A stretch of 64,000 nt of DNA, taken from contig JANOSH010000016.1 in NCBI GenBank assembly GCA_031415695.1, positions 104,161 to 168,160 of the forward strand. The letters run 5' to 3'. Positions 16,730-25,500 of this stretch are shown here, in pieces. Numbering within the stretch: the first letter of the stretch is position 1; each line of letters begins with the position of its first letter. The position numbers and the translations under genes are program-made. This DNA comes from JANOSH01 sp031415695. Its GTDB lineage: Bacteria > Actinomycetota > Acidimicrobiia > Acidimicrobiales > Ilumatobacteraceae. The notes under the pieces are model-generated. The model was given only the letters and a program-made list of their open reading frames with translations, did no database searches and was not told where the DNA came from.

Positions 16730-17655
16730 GATCGTTCGTGGATGCCCAACGAATACTTGGTGACATCGCCGAATGCGACGCGCCATTCGGGGAACGCACC
16801 ACCTATGGCGTCGGCGGACGCGCCGCGTTGCTGGTAACGCCGTCAACGGTCGACGATCTGCACAAAGTCGCCGCCGTGGTTCAGGCAAATCGGTGGGCAT
16901 GCGTGGTGATTGGAAGAGGTTCGAACACACTGGTCGCGGACGCCGGATTCGACGGCGTGGTCGTAAGCCTCGACAAATGGGACGACATCTCGATCACCGG
17001 AAACGCTGTCCGCGCAGGGGCCGGGGCACTGTTGCCGGTCGTCGCCCGCGCCACAGTTGCTGCGGGGCTCTCGGGTTTCGAGTGGGCAGTTGGCGTGCCT
17101 GGAACGATTGGCGGCGGAGTCCGGATGAACGCTGGTGGCCACGGTAACGACATGGTGAACTCGCTGGTTGGGGTCCGCGTGTTTGACGTCTTGAGCGGCG
17201 AAGATACTTGGATGCCTGCAGCATCGCTTGGCTTGCGGTTTCGCGGCTCGTCACTACCCGATCATCACATCGTCATCGAAGCAGCGCTGCGGCTTTTTGC
17301 TGGCGATGTTGAAAAGAGTCGGTCCGAATTGCGTGAGGTTGTGCGATGGCGTCGAGCCCATCAGCCGGGCGGTCAGAACGCCGGATCGGTGTTTGTGAAT
17401 CCTGTTCCGGGGGTCTTGTCGGCCGGTCAGGTTATCGACGAGGTTGGGCTTCGCGGTGTGCGCCTTGGGTCGGCTGAGGTGTCACCAAAGCACGCCAACT
17501 TCATTCAGGCCGACCCAGGTGGATCAGCCGACGATGTCTTCGCGCTGATGGCCCACGTGCGCGATCGCGTACTAATAGAGCGAGGCATCGCCCTTCGGTC
17601 CGAGAATCGGCTGCTCGGATTCAGTACGGTGGCCTGGGCATCGGAGGGACGCTGA
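16726..17655 (+). CDS. murB: UDP-N-acetylenolpyruvoylglucosamine reductase
   Basis: A 309-residue FAD enzyme that reduces UDP-GlcNAc-enolpyruvate to UDP-MurNAc with NADPH. It shows RTTYGVGGRAALLV, the FAD-binding IGRGSNTLV, GVPGTIGGGVRMNAGGHG and the catalytic Ser region QNAGSVFVNP, ending with a Glu-containing SENRLLGF. The spacing fits the shorter (type II-like) MurB. The start overlaps murC (ATGA) and the end overlaps ftsQ (TGATG). Confidence 0.95.
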   Translation: MRSFVDAQRILGDIAECDAPFGERTTYGVGGRAALLVTPSTVDDLHKVAAVVQANRWACVVIGRGSNTLVADAGFDGVVVSLDKWDDISITGNAVRAGAGALLPVVARATVAAGLSGFEWAVGVPGTIGGGVRMNAGGHGNDMVNSLVGVRVFDVLSGEDTWMPAASLGLRFRGSSLPDHHIVIEAALRLFAGDVEKSRSELREVVRWRRAHQPGGQNAGSVFVNPVPGVLSAGQVIDEVGLRGVRLGSAEVSPKHANFIQADPGGSADDVFALMAHVRDRVLIERGIALRSENRLLGFSTVAWASEGR

Positions 17656-18740
17656 TGTCGAATTCACCTGATGGAAATGGCCCCGAGGAATCGGTCCGCA
17701 TCGTTCCCAGGCCCAAGGCTGTTCCCGCAGCCCCGAAGTCCGAGCTTTTTCCTTCCGAGCCCGACCTTGCTGAACCCGACCTGCCCGAGATCGACCTCGT
17801 GTCCGTACTCACTGCCGACGGGTGGCCCGAATCGACCACGAAACCGTCGCTGCCGACCGAGACGAGTCGCCGAGCCACCATTGTTATTGACGATGCGAGC
17901 CCACTCGACGAAAGCGGTCACTCGACGAAGGATGTGTCGCTCGACCCACGCCTCAAGGCTCGGCGTCGGCAGGTGGCCAAAGCTGCTGGCCGGGCCCGTT
18001 TCAAACGTGGTGCCGTCCTTTTGGTCCTGGTGGGGGTGCTGACTGCGCTCGTTCTTTTCTTCACGTCGTCCGTCTTCACCGTGAAGTCCATTGAGGTTAC
18101 CGGGTTGCAGTACACGCCGACCGAGGCAGTCGACGAGGCGCTCGCGGGCGTCAAAGGCTCGTCGTTGTGGAAGGTTGACCTCGAGAATGTCCGCACAATT
18201 CTTGGGGCCGAGCCATGGGTCCGTCGAGTGAGCGCCCGGCGAGACTGGCCATCGGCGCTTATCATCGACATCGCCGAGCGACGACCCGTAGCGAGCTATC
18301 CCGGTAGCGATGGCAACTGGAGGGTGTTCGATTCTGAAGGTCGGGTCCTTGCGATCCTGGCTGATTTCCCGGTCGACTTCCCCTCGGTGGTGGGTAATCA
18401 GGAGCCGGTAGCTATTGGTTCGGTGTTGTCCGACGACCTCTTGGCTGGCGGCCGGGTTGCCCAAGCGCTACCCCCTCAGATCAAGTCTCGACTCAAAGAG
18501 ATTCGGGTGTCGGCGACTGGATCAGTTGATGTGCGGCTCACCCCATCGGGTTCCGTTCTCGTGGGGTCAGCCGAAGGTCTCCGCGAGAAGTTGATCAGCG
18601 CCATTACGGGTTTGGATCGTTGTGGCTCGGGTCTCTTTGAGTCCATTGACGTGCGTGCCGCACCCGACATCGTCATAGCGCCATCCACAGCCTGCAAAAC
18701 AAAGGGTTCCACAACACCAGGGTCAACAGTTAAGCCCTGA
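17655..18740 (+). CDS. ftsQ: Cell division protein FtsQ
   Basis: A 361-residue bitopic protein with a long acidic/Pro-rich cytoplasmic N-terminus (about 1-95), a basic stretch, one membrane helix (about 119-141) and an extracytoplasmic POTRA domain starting FTVKSIEVTGLQYTPTE, then the FtsQ beta domain (EPWVRRVSARRDWPSALIID). It scaffolds FtsB/FtsL at the septum. The C-terminus is a Thr/Ser/Pro tail. It is the last gene of the unbroken overlap series; ftsZ follows after a 98-base gap. Confidence 0.93.
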   Translation: MSNSPDGNGPEESVRIVPRPKAVPAAPKSELFPSEPDLAEPDLPEIDLVSVLTADGWPESTTKPSLPTETSRRATIVIDDASPLDESGHSTKDVSLDPRLKARRRQVAKAAGRARFKRGAVLLVLVGVLTALVLFFTSSVFTVKSIEVTGLQYTPTEAVDEALAGVKGSSLWKVDLENVRTILGAEPWVRRVSARRDWPSALIIDIAERRPVASYPGSDGNWRVFDSEGRVLAILADFPVDFPSVVGNQEPVAIGSVLSDDLLAGGRVAQALPPQIKSRLKEIRVSATGSVDVRLTPSGSVLVGSAEGLREKLISAITGLDRCGSGLFESIDVRAAPDIVIAPSTACKTKGSTTPGSTVKP

Positions 18741-18772
18741 ACGAGAAGCGCAATTCGGCGCTGCGGGCCGAC

Positions 18773-18790
18773 TACGCTCTTGCCTAACGT
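18773..18790 (+). promoter_or_regulatory. Possible internal ftsZ promoter
   Basis: The only real gap in the dcw run (18741-18838) holds two TANNNT hexamers, TACGCT (18773-18778) and TAACGT (18785-18790), 40-60 bases before ftsZ. No convincing -35 is seen. A separate ftsZ promoter here would fit common practice, but the evidence is thin. Confidence 0.3.
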
Positions 18791-18838
18791 CAATCGGAGC
18801 CTCAGGCTTGCGAACGGCATGTCAAAGTTGGGAGCACA

Positions 18839-19939
18839 ATGGCTGGTCTACCGCAAAATTATCTCGCCGTCATCAAGGTGATCGGTGTGGGCGGCGGCGG
18901 GGTAAATGCCGTTAACCGCATGATTGATGCTGGTTTGAAAGGTGTCGAGTTCGTCGCAGTGAACACCGACGCGCAAGCACTGTTGATGAGCGACGCCGAC
19001 GTCAAACTCGACATTGGCCGTGAGCTCACCCGCGGTCTCGGCGCGGGCAGTGACCCCGAAGTGGGTCGTGCCGCTGCGGAGGCCCATCGTGAGGAAATCG
19101 AAGAGGTCGTCAAGGGCGCCGATATGGTGTTCATCACGGCGGGCAAGGGCGGCGGAACCGGAACCGGTGGTGCCCCGTGTATCGCCGACATCGCCAAGAG
19201 CATGGGGGCTCTCACCATTGGTGTGGTCACCCGTCCGTTTAGCTTCGAGGGGCGGCGCAGAGCCGTTCAGGCCGAACAGGGCATTCAGCGTCTGAAAGAA
19301 AAGGTCGACACGCTCATTGTTATCCCGAATGACCGTCTGCTCACCGTCGCCAATGAGAAGACATCTGTTCTCAATGCGTTCAAGATGGCCGACGAAGTCT
19401 TGCTCCAAGGCGTGTCTGGTATCACGAACCTCATCACGACGCCTGGCCTCATCAACACCGACTTCGCCGACGTACGAATGATCATGCAAAACGCAGGTAC
19501 TGCCCTCATGGGAATCGGCCAGGCAAGCGGCGAGAACCGTGCTGTGGTCGCAGCCAAGTCGGCTATTTCCAGCCCCTTGCTCGAAGCATCGATCGACGGT
19601 GCGCGCGGCATCCTGCTGAATATCACTGGCCCATCGAACCTTGGCCTGTTCGAGGTCAATGCTGCTGCCGAGATCATCCAGGCGGTTGCTCACCCCGAGT
19701 GCAACATCATTTTCGGTACAGTCATCGACGACGAACTTGGCGACGAGGTCAAAGTTACTGTTATCGCAGCCGGGTTCGACCGTTGGGATCGTGTCGGCGA
19801 CGACCGACCGCTGCAGCCTGTGAGTACCATCACGGCGGTGCCTTCTGAGCCGACTGCCGCCCGAGATATCTTCGCCACGGAATCAACCGACCGCTTCGAC
19901 GACGACGATGATTTCGACGTCCCCGATTTCTTGAAGTAG
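18839..19939 (+). CDS. ftsZ: Cell division GTPase FtsZ
   Basis: A 366-residue tubulin homologue that forms the Z-ring. The tubulin signature GGGTGTG is at residues 104-110, the N-terminal VIGVGGGGVNAVNRM loop is intact and the catalytic NTDFADV loop is present. The extreme C-terminus (DDDDDFDVPDFLK) is the conserved peptide that binds partners such as SepF. GGGAG-like ribosome site GGGAG at 18830-18834 sits four bases before the ATG. No ftsA is nearby, as usual in actinobacteria, where SepF anchors FtsZ. Confidence 0.98.
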   Translation: MAGLPQNYLAVIKVIGVGGGGVNAVNRMIDAGLKGVEFVAVNTDAQALLMSDADVKLDIGRELTRGLGAGSDPEVGRAAAEAHREEIEEVVKGADMVFITAGKGGGTGTGGAPCIADIAKSMGALTIGVVTRPFSFEGRRRAVQAEQGIQRLKEKVDTLIVIPNDRLLTVANEKTSVLNAFKMADEVLLQGVSGITNLITTPGLINTDFADVRMIMQNAGTALMGIGQASGENRAVVAAKSAISSPLLEASIDGARGILLNITGPSNLGLFEVNAAAEIIQAVAHPECNIIFGTVIDDELGDEVKVTVIAAGFDRWDRVGDDRPLQPVSTITAVPSEPTAARDIFATESTDRFDDDDDFDVPDFLK

Positions 19940-19951
19940 TTCGCCGCTGTA

Positions 19952-20623
19952 ATGGTCACGGCATCCGACGTTGCCAACCGTCTGGCTGTCGTGCGTGAGC
20001 GCATCGAGCGGGTCTCCAGCCACGAGGTCACCATCGTGGCCGTGACCAAAGGCTGGGGTGTCGATGCTGTTTTGGCGGCCGCTGAGGTTGGTCTGACTGA
20101 CTTCGGCGAGAATCGTGCCCAGGAAGTTATCGCCAAGTTTTGCGAGATCGACCCGGCGACGCTGGCTGGTCGGACTATCCATTTTATTGGTCAGCTGCAA
20201 ACCAACAAGATTGCCGCCTTGTCTCGGTACGTGAACCTCTGGCAAAGCATCGACCGTCGTGAACTGGTCGAGGTTCTGGCCCGTCGATGCCCTGGCGCTC
20301 CCATCTTGGTCCAAGTGAACGTCACCCAGGAACCTCAAAAAGGTGGCTGCGAGCCCGACCAAACCGCTGGTCTGGTCGAGTTGGCCACACGCCTGGGACT
20401 TGTTCCAAAAGGCCTCATGGCTATTGGCAAAGCAGACGACGAGCGGGTGACTTGCAACGGATTTGCCCAACTTCGGCGGTTGTGCGACGGGCTGCAACTC
20501 CCCATTTGTTCGATGGGAATGACCGATGATCTGGAGCTTGCCGTGGCTGCCGGCTCCACCATGATCCGAGTAGGCGGGGCTTTGTTTGGCGACCGTCCCG
20601 GATTTGTGGCTCGCGGCGGCTAA
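19952..20623 (+). CDS. Pyridoxal-phosphate homeostasis protein (YggS/PLPBP family)
   Basis: A 223-residue single-domain alanine-racemase-fold protein that binds PLP without known catalysis and buffers the cofactor. The PLP lysine is in VAVTKGW (about K33); DFGENRAQE, HFIGQLQTNK, SIDRRELVEVL, and SMGMTDDLELAVAAGSTMIRVGGALFG are characteristic. It starts 12 bases after ftsZ and lies in the ftsZ-yggS-sepF order usual for Gram-positive bacteria. There is no clear ribosome site. Confidence 0.93.
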   Translation: MVTASDVANRLAVVRERIERVSSHEVTIVAVTKGWGVDAVLAAAEVGLTDFGENRAQEVIAKFCEIDPATLAGRTIHFIGQLQTNKIAALSRYVNLWQSIDRRELVEVLARRCPGAPILVQVNVTQEPQKGGCEPDQTAGLVELATRLGLVPKGLMAIGKADDERVTCNGFAQLRRLCDGLQLPICSMGMTDDLELAVAAGSTMIRVGGALFGDRPGFVARGG

Positions 20624-20688
20624 TGTCTGGGTGTCGACGAGCATGACACTCCTCGGTGCCGATGCAGAGCGGAGCGAGCAAAGCCGAT

Positions 20689-21258
20689 ATGACTGGATGG
20701 AAGAAAGCAATGAGTTACCTCGGGCTAGGCCCCGAGGACGCATACGACGACTACGACGCGCCCGCAGAACCCGAGCGCCCGGTTGGTCGTCGTAGCACAC
20801 TCAACGAGGAAAGCGGAGCCATCCGTACGGTGCCGACCCGGCCATCGGGGTCGTCGCCAGCCGCTCGGTCCGACCGCGATCCGTTTCGACCAGCACCTGT
20901 GCCGACCGACGATTCTGGGGCTATACCCATCCGTCGCCCCGGCACGCAAGGATCCGCGGTGCGCACGTTGCCCGCAGGTGCCGCGGGTCGCCCGCACACT
21001 GTCAAGCCTCGCTCGTTCGAGCAAGCCAAAGAGGTGGGCGATCGCTTCAAGGAGGGGCAGGCCGTAATCGTCAACCTCGAAGGGGTCAGCCGGGAACTGT
21101 CGCGTCGCCTCATCGACTTTGGTGCCGGGCTCTGTTACGGCCTCGGTGGCACGATGGAAAGAGTTGCGTCCGGTGTGTACCTTTTGACGCCGCCAAACGT
21201 GCAAGTGCAGGCCGAGGACCGTCGTCACCTCCGTGACGACTCTGGTTTCGAGCTCTAG
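20689..21258 (+). CDS. sepF: Cell division protein SepF
   Basis: A 189-residue protein. The N-terminal MTGWKKAMSYLGLGPEDAYDDYD is the amphipathic membrane-binding helix plus acidic stretch of SepF; a long Pro/Arg-rich linker follows, then the SepF domain from KPRSFEQAKEVGDRFKEGQA to the end. SepF bundles FtsZ filaments and tethers them to the membrane, replacing FtsA. ATG 20689 was chosen because it preserves the amphipathic helix; upstream in-frame ATG 20656 adds an unrelated 11 residues. Confidence 0.93.
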   Translation: MTGWKKAMSYLGLGPEDAYDDYDAPAEPERPVGRRSTLNEESGAIRTVPTRPSGSSPAARSDRDPFRPAPVPTDDSGAIPIRRPGTQGSAVRTLPAGAAGRPHTVKPRSFEQAKEVGDRFKEGQAVIVNLEGVSRELSRRLIDFGAGLCYGLGGTMERVASGVYLLTPPNVQVQAEDRRHLRDDSGFEL

Positions 21259-21318
21259 CACTTCGTTCGCGTTCGCGTCGGCCAGCGGGTATCACACCCT
21301 GTCGGGTGAAAACGCTCA

Positions 21319-21324
21319 TACGAT
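21319..21324 (+). promoter_or_regulatory. -10 element, leaderless promoter of divIVA
   Basis: TACGAT, six bases, then ATG 21331. The gene has no ribosome-binding site upstream, in keeping with a leaderless mRNA. Confidence 0.6.
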
Positions 21325-21330
21325 AGCGGT

Positions 21331-22092
21331 ATGGAACTCAGCTCCCAGGCTATTCAAGATGTCGAGTTCACCGTCGTGCGTCGCGGCTACGACCCGGAAG
21401 AAGTGCGCTCGTTTCTGTCGCGGCTAGCGGCAGGGCTCGATGAGATGCGGTCGCATCTTGTTGCCAGTGATGCCAGGGCTCGCGCCGCTATGGCTCGGGT
21501 GCAGGAACTCTCGGCGAAGGACTCGAGCGGCGACGCCGACACTATTTCCAAGGCGCTCGTCATGGCCCAGCGAGCGGCCGACGCTGCCATCAGCGACGCT
21601 CAACGCCAGGCGTCATCGATGGTCGCCGCAGCCGAACAACAATCTCAAGGGCTGCTCGCCGATGCTCATGCGCAGGCGCAAGATGTCCTACAAACAGCGG
21701 AAATCGACGCCAAGGTGCGCCTTGAGCAAGATCTCGCGGTGCTAGCCGAACGCCGCTTGGCCTTGTCGAACGAGGTCGATCACTTGGGCGGCCAAGTTGT
21801 GTCTTCCCGAGACCGAGTCGCCGAGGCAATCGAACTGTTACAGGGTGCCCTCCGTTCGGCATTGGTCGTATCGGGGCCAGGGCCCTCGCTTTCGTCGCTG
21901 CCGCCCCTCGATGACCGACCGTCGCCCGCTCCCGACCCGTTCGCGACCTATGCGGCCATGGCCCGACCAACTGACGCAGTTGGTGAGACAGTGCGCGTCT
22001 CGATGCCGGGGGCCGACACCGGACCATTGACAATCGTTGTCGACCCGTGGGAAGCGCAGCAACAGCAACAATTGCGCGACGCCGATCAATAG
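21331..22092 (+). CDS. divIVA: DivIVA-family polar/septal scaffold
   Basis: A 253-residue protein with the DivIVA N-terminal lipid-binding domain (IQDVEFTVVRRGYDPEEVRSF is the standard opening) and long coiled coils from about 30 to 175, then a Pro/acidic tail rich in Gln at the end. In actinobacteria DivIVA (Wag31) marks growing poles and septa and is often essential. It keeps the conserved sepF-divIVA-ileS order and appears to have its own leaderless promoter. Confidence 0.92.
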   Translation: MELSSQAIQDVEFTVVRRGYDPEEVRSFLSRLAAGLDEMRSHLVASDARARAAMARVQELSAKDSSGDADTISKALVMAQRAADAAISDAQRQASSMVAAAEQQSQGLLADAHAQAQDVLQTAEIDAKVRLEQDLAVLAERRLALSNEVDHLGGQVVSSRDRVAEAIELLQGALRSALVVSGPGPSLSSLPPLDDRPSPAPDPFATYAAMARPTDAVGETVRVSMPGADTGPLTIVVDPWEAQQQQQLRDADQ

Positions 22093-22096
22093 GTCG

Positions 22097-22124
22097 TTGA
22101 GGGTTCTCGCCGACCCGCTACACT
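22097..22124 (+). promoter_or_regulatory. ileS promoter upstream of the T-box
   Basis: TTGAGG at 22097-22102, a 16-base spacer and TACACT at 22119-22124 make a recognisable -35/-10 pair. The predicted start is near 22131, right before stem I of the T-box leader. Confidence 0.6.
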
Positions 22125-22130
22125 AAGAAC

Positions 22131-22333
22131 ACGGCTTTGACGGGGCAATCACCCCTGAGCCGCCGGAAGAACGGGCAGGCAACTGTCTCAGTAGAACCGG
22201 CCGCCGCTGGCCCGATACCGCCAGAAGTACAAGTGGTCGTTTCCCTCCGAGGTTGGACGGTTGCGGCAAGCGAGGTGGTACCGCGGGCCTCACGGCTCGT
22301 CCTCGTACGGAGATATTCTGTCGAGGAGCCGTC
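22131..22333 (+). promoter_or_regulatory. Translational T-box riboswitch for isoleucine tRNA
   Basis: The T-box hallmark AGGTGGTACCGCGGG is at 22273-22287, followed by the complementary-side CGTCCT at 22298-22303. Near the 5' end a short stem (CGGCT 22132-22136 with AGCCG 22158-22162, inner GGGG/CCCC) presents CAATCA, in which ATC (22148-22150) can be the isoleucine specifier codon. The short stem with a terminal-loop specifier matches the ultrashort stem I class described for actinobacterial ileS T-boxes, which act on translation. The GAGGAG ribosome site (22323-22328) lies just downstream, where CCTC of the expression platform could sequester it. Confidence 0.88.
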
Positions 22334-25300
22334 ATGATGACCCAGCGCGAAACACCGTATCCAGAGGTACCGTCACAGCCGTCGTTTCCTGACATCGAGG
22401 CACGTGTCCTGGACCGCTGGCGTAGCGACGGCGTCTTCAACGCGTCGGTTGCCAACCGACCTGCGGGTGAGAATGGGTCTAACGAGTACGTCTTTTACGA
22501 CGGCCCGCCGTTCGCTAACGGCCTACCTCACTACGGTCACATCCTCACTGGCTTCGTGAAGGATGTGATACCTCGCTATCAGACCATGCGAGGTCGCAGG
22601 GTAGAACGTCGATTCGGTTGGGATTGCCACGGGTTACCGGCCGAGGTCGAGGCTGAAAAGCAGCTTGGCCTGTCGAACCGAAATGAAATCCTCGCCCTTG
22701 GTGTGGCGACATTCAACGAGACGTGTCGAACCAGCGTGCTTCGCTACACCAGCGAATGGGAACGCTATGTTCACCGCCAAGGCCGGTGGGTCGATTTCGA
22801 CAACGACTACAAGACGCTCGACCTCCCATACATGGAGAGCGTTATGTGGGCGTTCAGAACCCTGTGGGACAAAGGGCTCATCTACGAAGGTTTCAAGGTT
22901 TTGCCCTACTGCTGGCGGTGTGAAACCCCACTGTCGAACACCGAAACCCGCATGGACGACGTGTATCGCCAACGCCAGGATCCGGCCGTGACCGTAGCGT
23001 TTCCGCTGGTCGACGAACCCGAAACCTCATTATGGATCTGGACTACTACCCCTTGGACGTTGCCGTCGAACCTGGCGGTCGCTGTCGGTCCCGACATCAC
23101 CTACGTCGTCATGCAGCGTGCCGATGGCACCAAGGTCATCGTGGCGGAGAGCCGCCTCGGCTCGTATGCCAAAGAACTCGCCGACGCCACCATGGTTACC
23201 CAGGTTGTCGGCAAGGATCTGGCCGGCCGACGTTACAGCCCGCCGTTCTCGTACTTTGCCGGCTCCGACAACGCGCATCAGGTACTCACTGGCGATTTCG
23301 TAACGACCCAAGATGGTACCGGCATTGTCCACGTGGCTCCGGGATTCGGCGAGGATGACCAAATAGCGTGTGCTGCTGCGGGTATCTCCGTAGTGTGCCC
23401 CGTCGATTCGCACTGCAACTTCACGTCAGAAGTACCCGATTTCGTGGGCATGCATGTGTTCGAGGCCAACACCCCTGTGATCCGTGAGCTGCGATCGCGG
23501 GGGCTGCTGGTACGCCAAGACAGCTACGACCATCCGTATCCGCATTGCTGGCGGTGCCATCAGCCGCTTGTGTACCGGGCGGTGTCGTCGTGGTTCGTGC
23601 AGGTCACAGCATTCCGCGATCGAATGGTCGAACTCAACCAGTCCATCAATTGGATTCCTGATCACGTACAAGATGGCAGTTTCGGCAAGTGGCTCGCCAA
23701 TGCCCGCGATTGGTCCATCAGCCGGAATCGGTTCTGGGGCTCTCCTATCCCGGTTTGGAAAAGCGATGATTCCGTCTACCCACGCCTCGATGTGTACGGC
23801 AGCGTCGCCGACCTCGAACGTGACTTTGGCGTGCAGGTAACCGACCTGCACCGGCCACACGTCGACGATCTCGTTCGCCCCAATCCCGACGACCCAACCG
23901 GTCAGTCGATGATGCGCCGTGTACCCGAAGTGCTCGATTGCTGGTTCGAGTCGGGTTCCATGCCATTCGCCCAAGTCCACTACCCGTTCGAGAACCGTGA
24001 CTGGTTCGATCACCACTATCCCGGCGACTTCATCGTCGAGTATCTAGCGCAAACCCGCGGCTGGTTCTACACCTTGCACGTGTTGGCGACGGCGTTGTTC
24101 GACGGCCCGGCCTTCCGTAACTGCGTGGCTCACGGCGTGGTATTAGGTAACGACGGTCAGAAGATGTCAAAGAGCTTGCGGAACTATCCTGATCCGTTCG
24201 AGATGTTCGATTCGTATGGTGCCGATGCCATGCGCTGGTTCCTGATGAGCTCGCCTATCCTGCGCGGAGGTGACCTTGTGGTGACCGAGCAAGGCATCCG
24301 AGACTCGGTTCGCCAGGTGATTCTTCCGTTGTGGAACGCCTGGTACTTCTTTGCGTTGTATGCCCGCACGGATCAGTACGTGGCTTCTCACCGAACCGAT
24401 CAGACCGACCCTCTCGACCGGTACCTGTTGGCCAAGATCCACGATCTTGTCCAAGACACAACTGCGTCCATGGACACCTACGACCTGTTCGCGGTCTGTG
24501 GCACAGTTCGATCGTTCCTCGACACGCTGACGAACTGGTATATCCGCCGTAGCCGCAGCCGATTCTGGAGCGGTGACGCCGATGCTTTCGACACGTTATT
24601 TACCGCTCTCGAGGCCGTGTGCCGGGTGGCTGCACCGCTCCTTCCCCTTATCACCGAGGAGATCTATTCAGGCCTCGTTGGGTACGGCAGCGTGCACCTC
24701 ACCGACTGGCCCGACGGTGATGAGTACCCGAACGATCCAGCGCTCGTTGTAGCAATGGACCGCGTCCGTGATGTGTGTTCATCAACATCGTCAATCCGCA
24801 AGGCCAATGGTTTGCGGGTTCGGTTGCCGTTGGCCGAGGTGACGGTGGCGGCCGCTGACGCCGAGGCGCTTGCGCCATACGTGTCGATCATCGCCGACGA
24901 GGTTAACGTCAAGTCGGTTCGGCTCACACCCGACCTCGCGTCGGCAGGTGAATTTGTTTTGCAGGTTGTTCCCGGCCAACTCGGTCCCCGGATCGGGCAG
25001 GCGGTGCAACAGGTCATCAAGGCGGTGAAAGCCGGTGATTGGACTCGCTCCAACAGTCAAGTCATGGCTGGAGGAGTCGAACTGTTCGATGGCGAATACA
25101 GCCTCAAGTTGGTGCCCACGCATGCCTCGCGTTCGGCTGCGTTGTCCGGCGACGCCGGTGTAGTGGTGTTGGACACAACGGTCACCCCCGAACTGGAAGC
25201 CGAAGGCTTGGCCCGTGACCTAGTGCGTCAGGTACAAGTGGCCCGCAGGGAAGCTGGTCTCGAGGTCAGTGATCGAATCTCGCTTAAGGTTACCGTTCCT

Positions 25301-25435
25301 TCCGACTGGTATTACGCAGTGTCTACCCATGACGCCTTTATCCGTACCGAAACACTTGCCACATCGCTCGTGCTCGTTGTTGACGAGGCGCTTACTGAGC
25401 CTGTCGTCAGCGCGGAGATTGACCCAAGATCATAA
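22334..25435 (+). CDS. ileS: Isoleucyl-tRNA synthetase
   Basis: A 1033-residue class I synthetase. The HIGH motif reads HYGH (GLPHYGHILTG, near residue 66) and KMSKS is intact (GQKMSKSLRN, near 610), with the CP1 editing domain between. Length and the variant HIGH point to the long, eukaryote-like IleS type that is typical of actinobacteria and is often less sensitive to mupirocin (family knowledge, not shown here). The start is ATG 22334, or 22337, behind GAGGAG. It is controlled by the T-box leader. Confidence 0.97.
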   Translation: MMTQRETPYPEVPSQPSFPDIEARVLDRWRSDGVFNASVANRPAGENGSNEYVFYDGPPFANGLPHYGHILTGFVKDVIPRYQTMRGRRVERRFGWDCHGLPAEVEAEKQLGLSNRNEILALGVATFNETCRTSVLRYTSEWERYVHRQGRWVDFDNDYKTLDLPYMESVMWAFRTLWDKGLIYEGFKVLPYCWRCETPLSNTETRMDDVYRQRQDPAVTVAFPLVDEPETSLWIWTTTPWTLPSNLAVAVGPDITYVVMQRADGTKVIVAESRLGSYAKELADATMVTQVVGKDLAGRRYSPPFSYFAGSDNAHQVLTGDFVTTQDGTGIVHVAPGFGEDDQIACAAAGISVVCPVDSHCNFTSEVPDFVGMHVFEANTPVIRELRSRGLLVRQDSYDHPYPHCWRCHQPLVYRAVSSWFVQVTAFRDRMVELNQSINWIPDHVQDGSFGKWLANARDWSISRNRFWGSPIPVWKSDDSVYPRLDVYGSVADLERDFGVQVTDLHRPHVDDLVRPNPDDPTGQSMMRRVPEVLDCWFESGSMPFAQVHYPFENRDWFDHHYPGDFIVEYLAQTRGWFYTLHVLATALFDGPAFRNCVAHGVVLGNDGQKMSKSLRNYPDPFEMFDSYGADAMRWFLMSSPILRGGDLVVTEQGIRDSVRQVILPLWNAWYFFALYARTDQYVASHRTDQTDPLDRYLLAKIHDLVQDTTASMDTYDLFAVCGTVRSFLDTLTNWYIRRSRSRFWSGDADAFDTLFTALEAVCRVAAPLLPLITEEIYSGLVGYGSVHLTDWPDGDEYPNDPALVVAMDRVRDVCSSTSSIRKANGLRVRLPLAEVTVAAADAEALAPYVSIIADEVNVKSVRLTPDLASAGEFVLQVVPGQLGPRIGQAVQQVIKAVKAGDWTRSNSQVMAGGVELFDGEYSLKLVPTHASRSAALSGDAGVVVLDTTVTPELEAEGLARDLVRQVQVARREAGLEVSDRISLKVTVPSDWYYAVSTHDAFIRTETLATSLVLVVDEALTEPVVSAEIDPRS

Positions 25436-25500
25436 AGACGTTGGCAGAACCGTTATCGCCAGGTAGCGTCTGTCCGCCCGAACCGCTAGGAGAGATTCAG

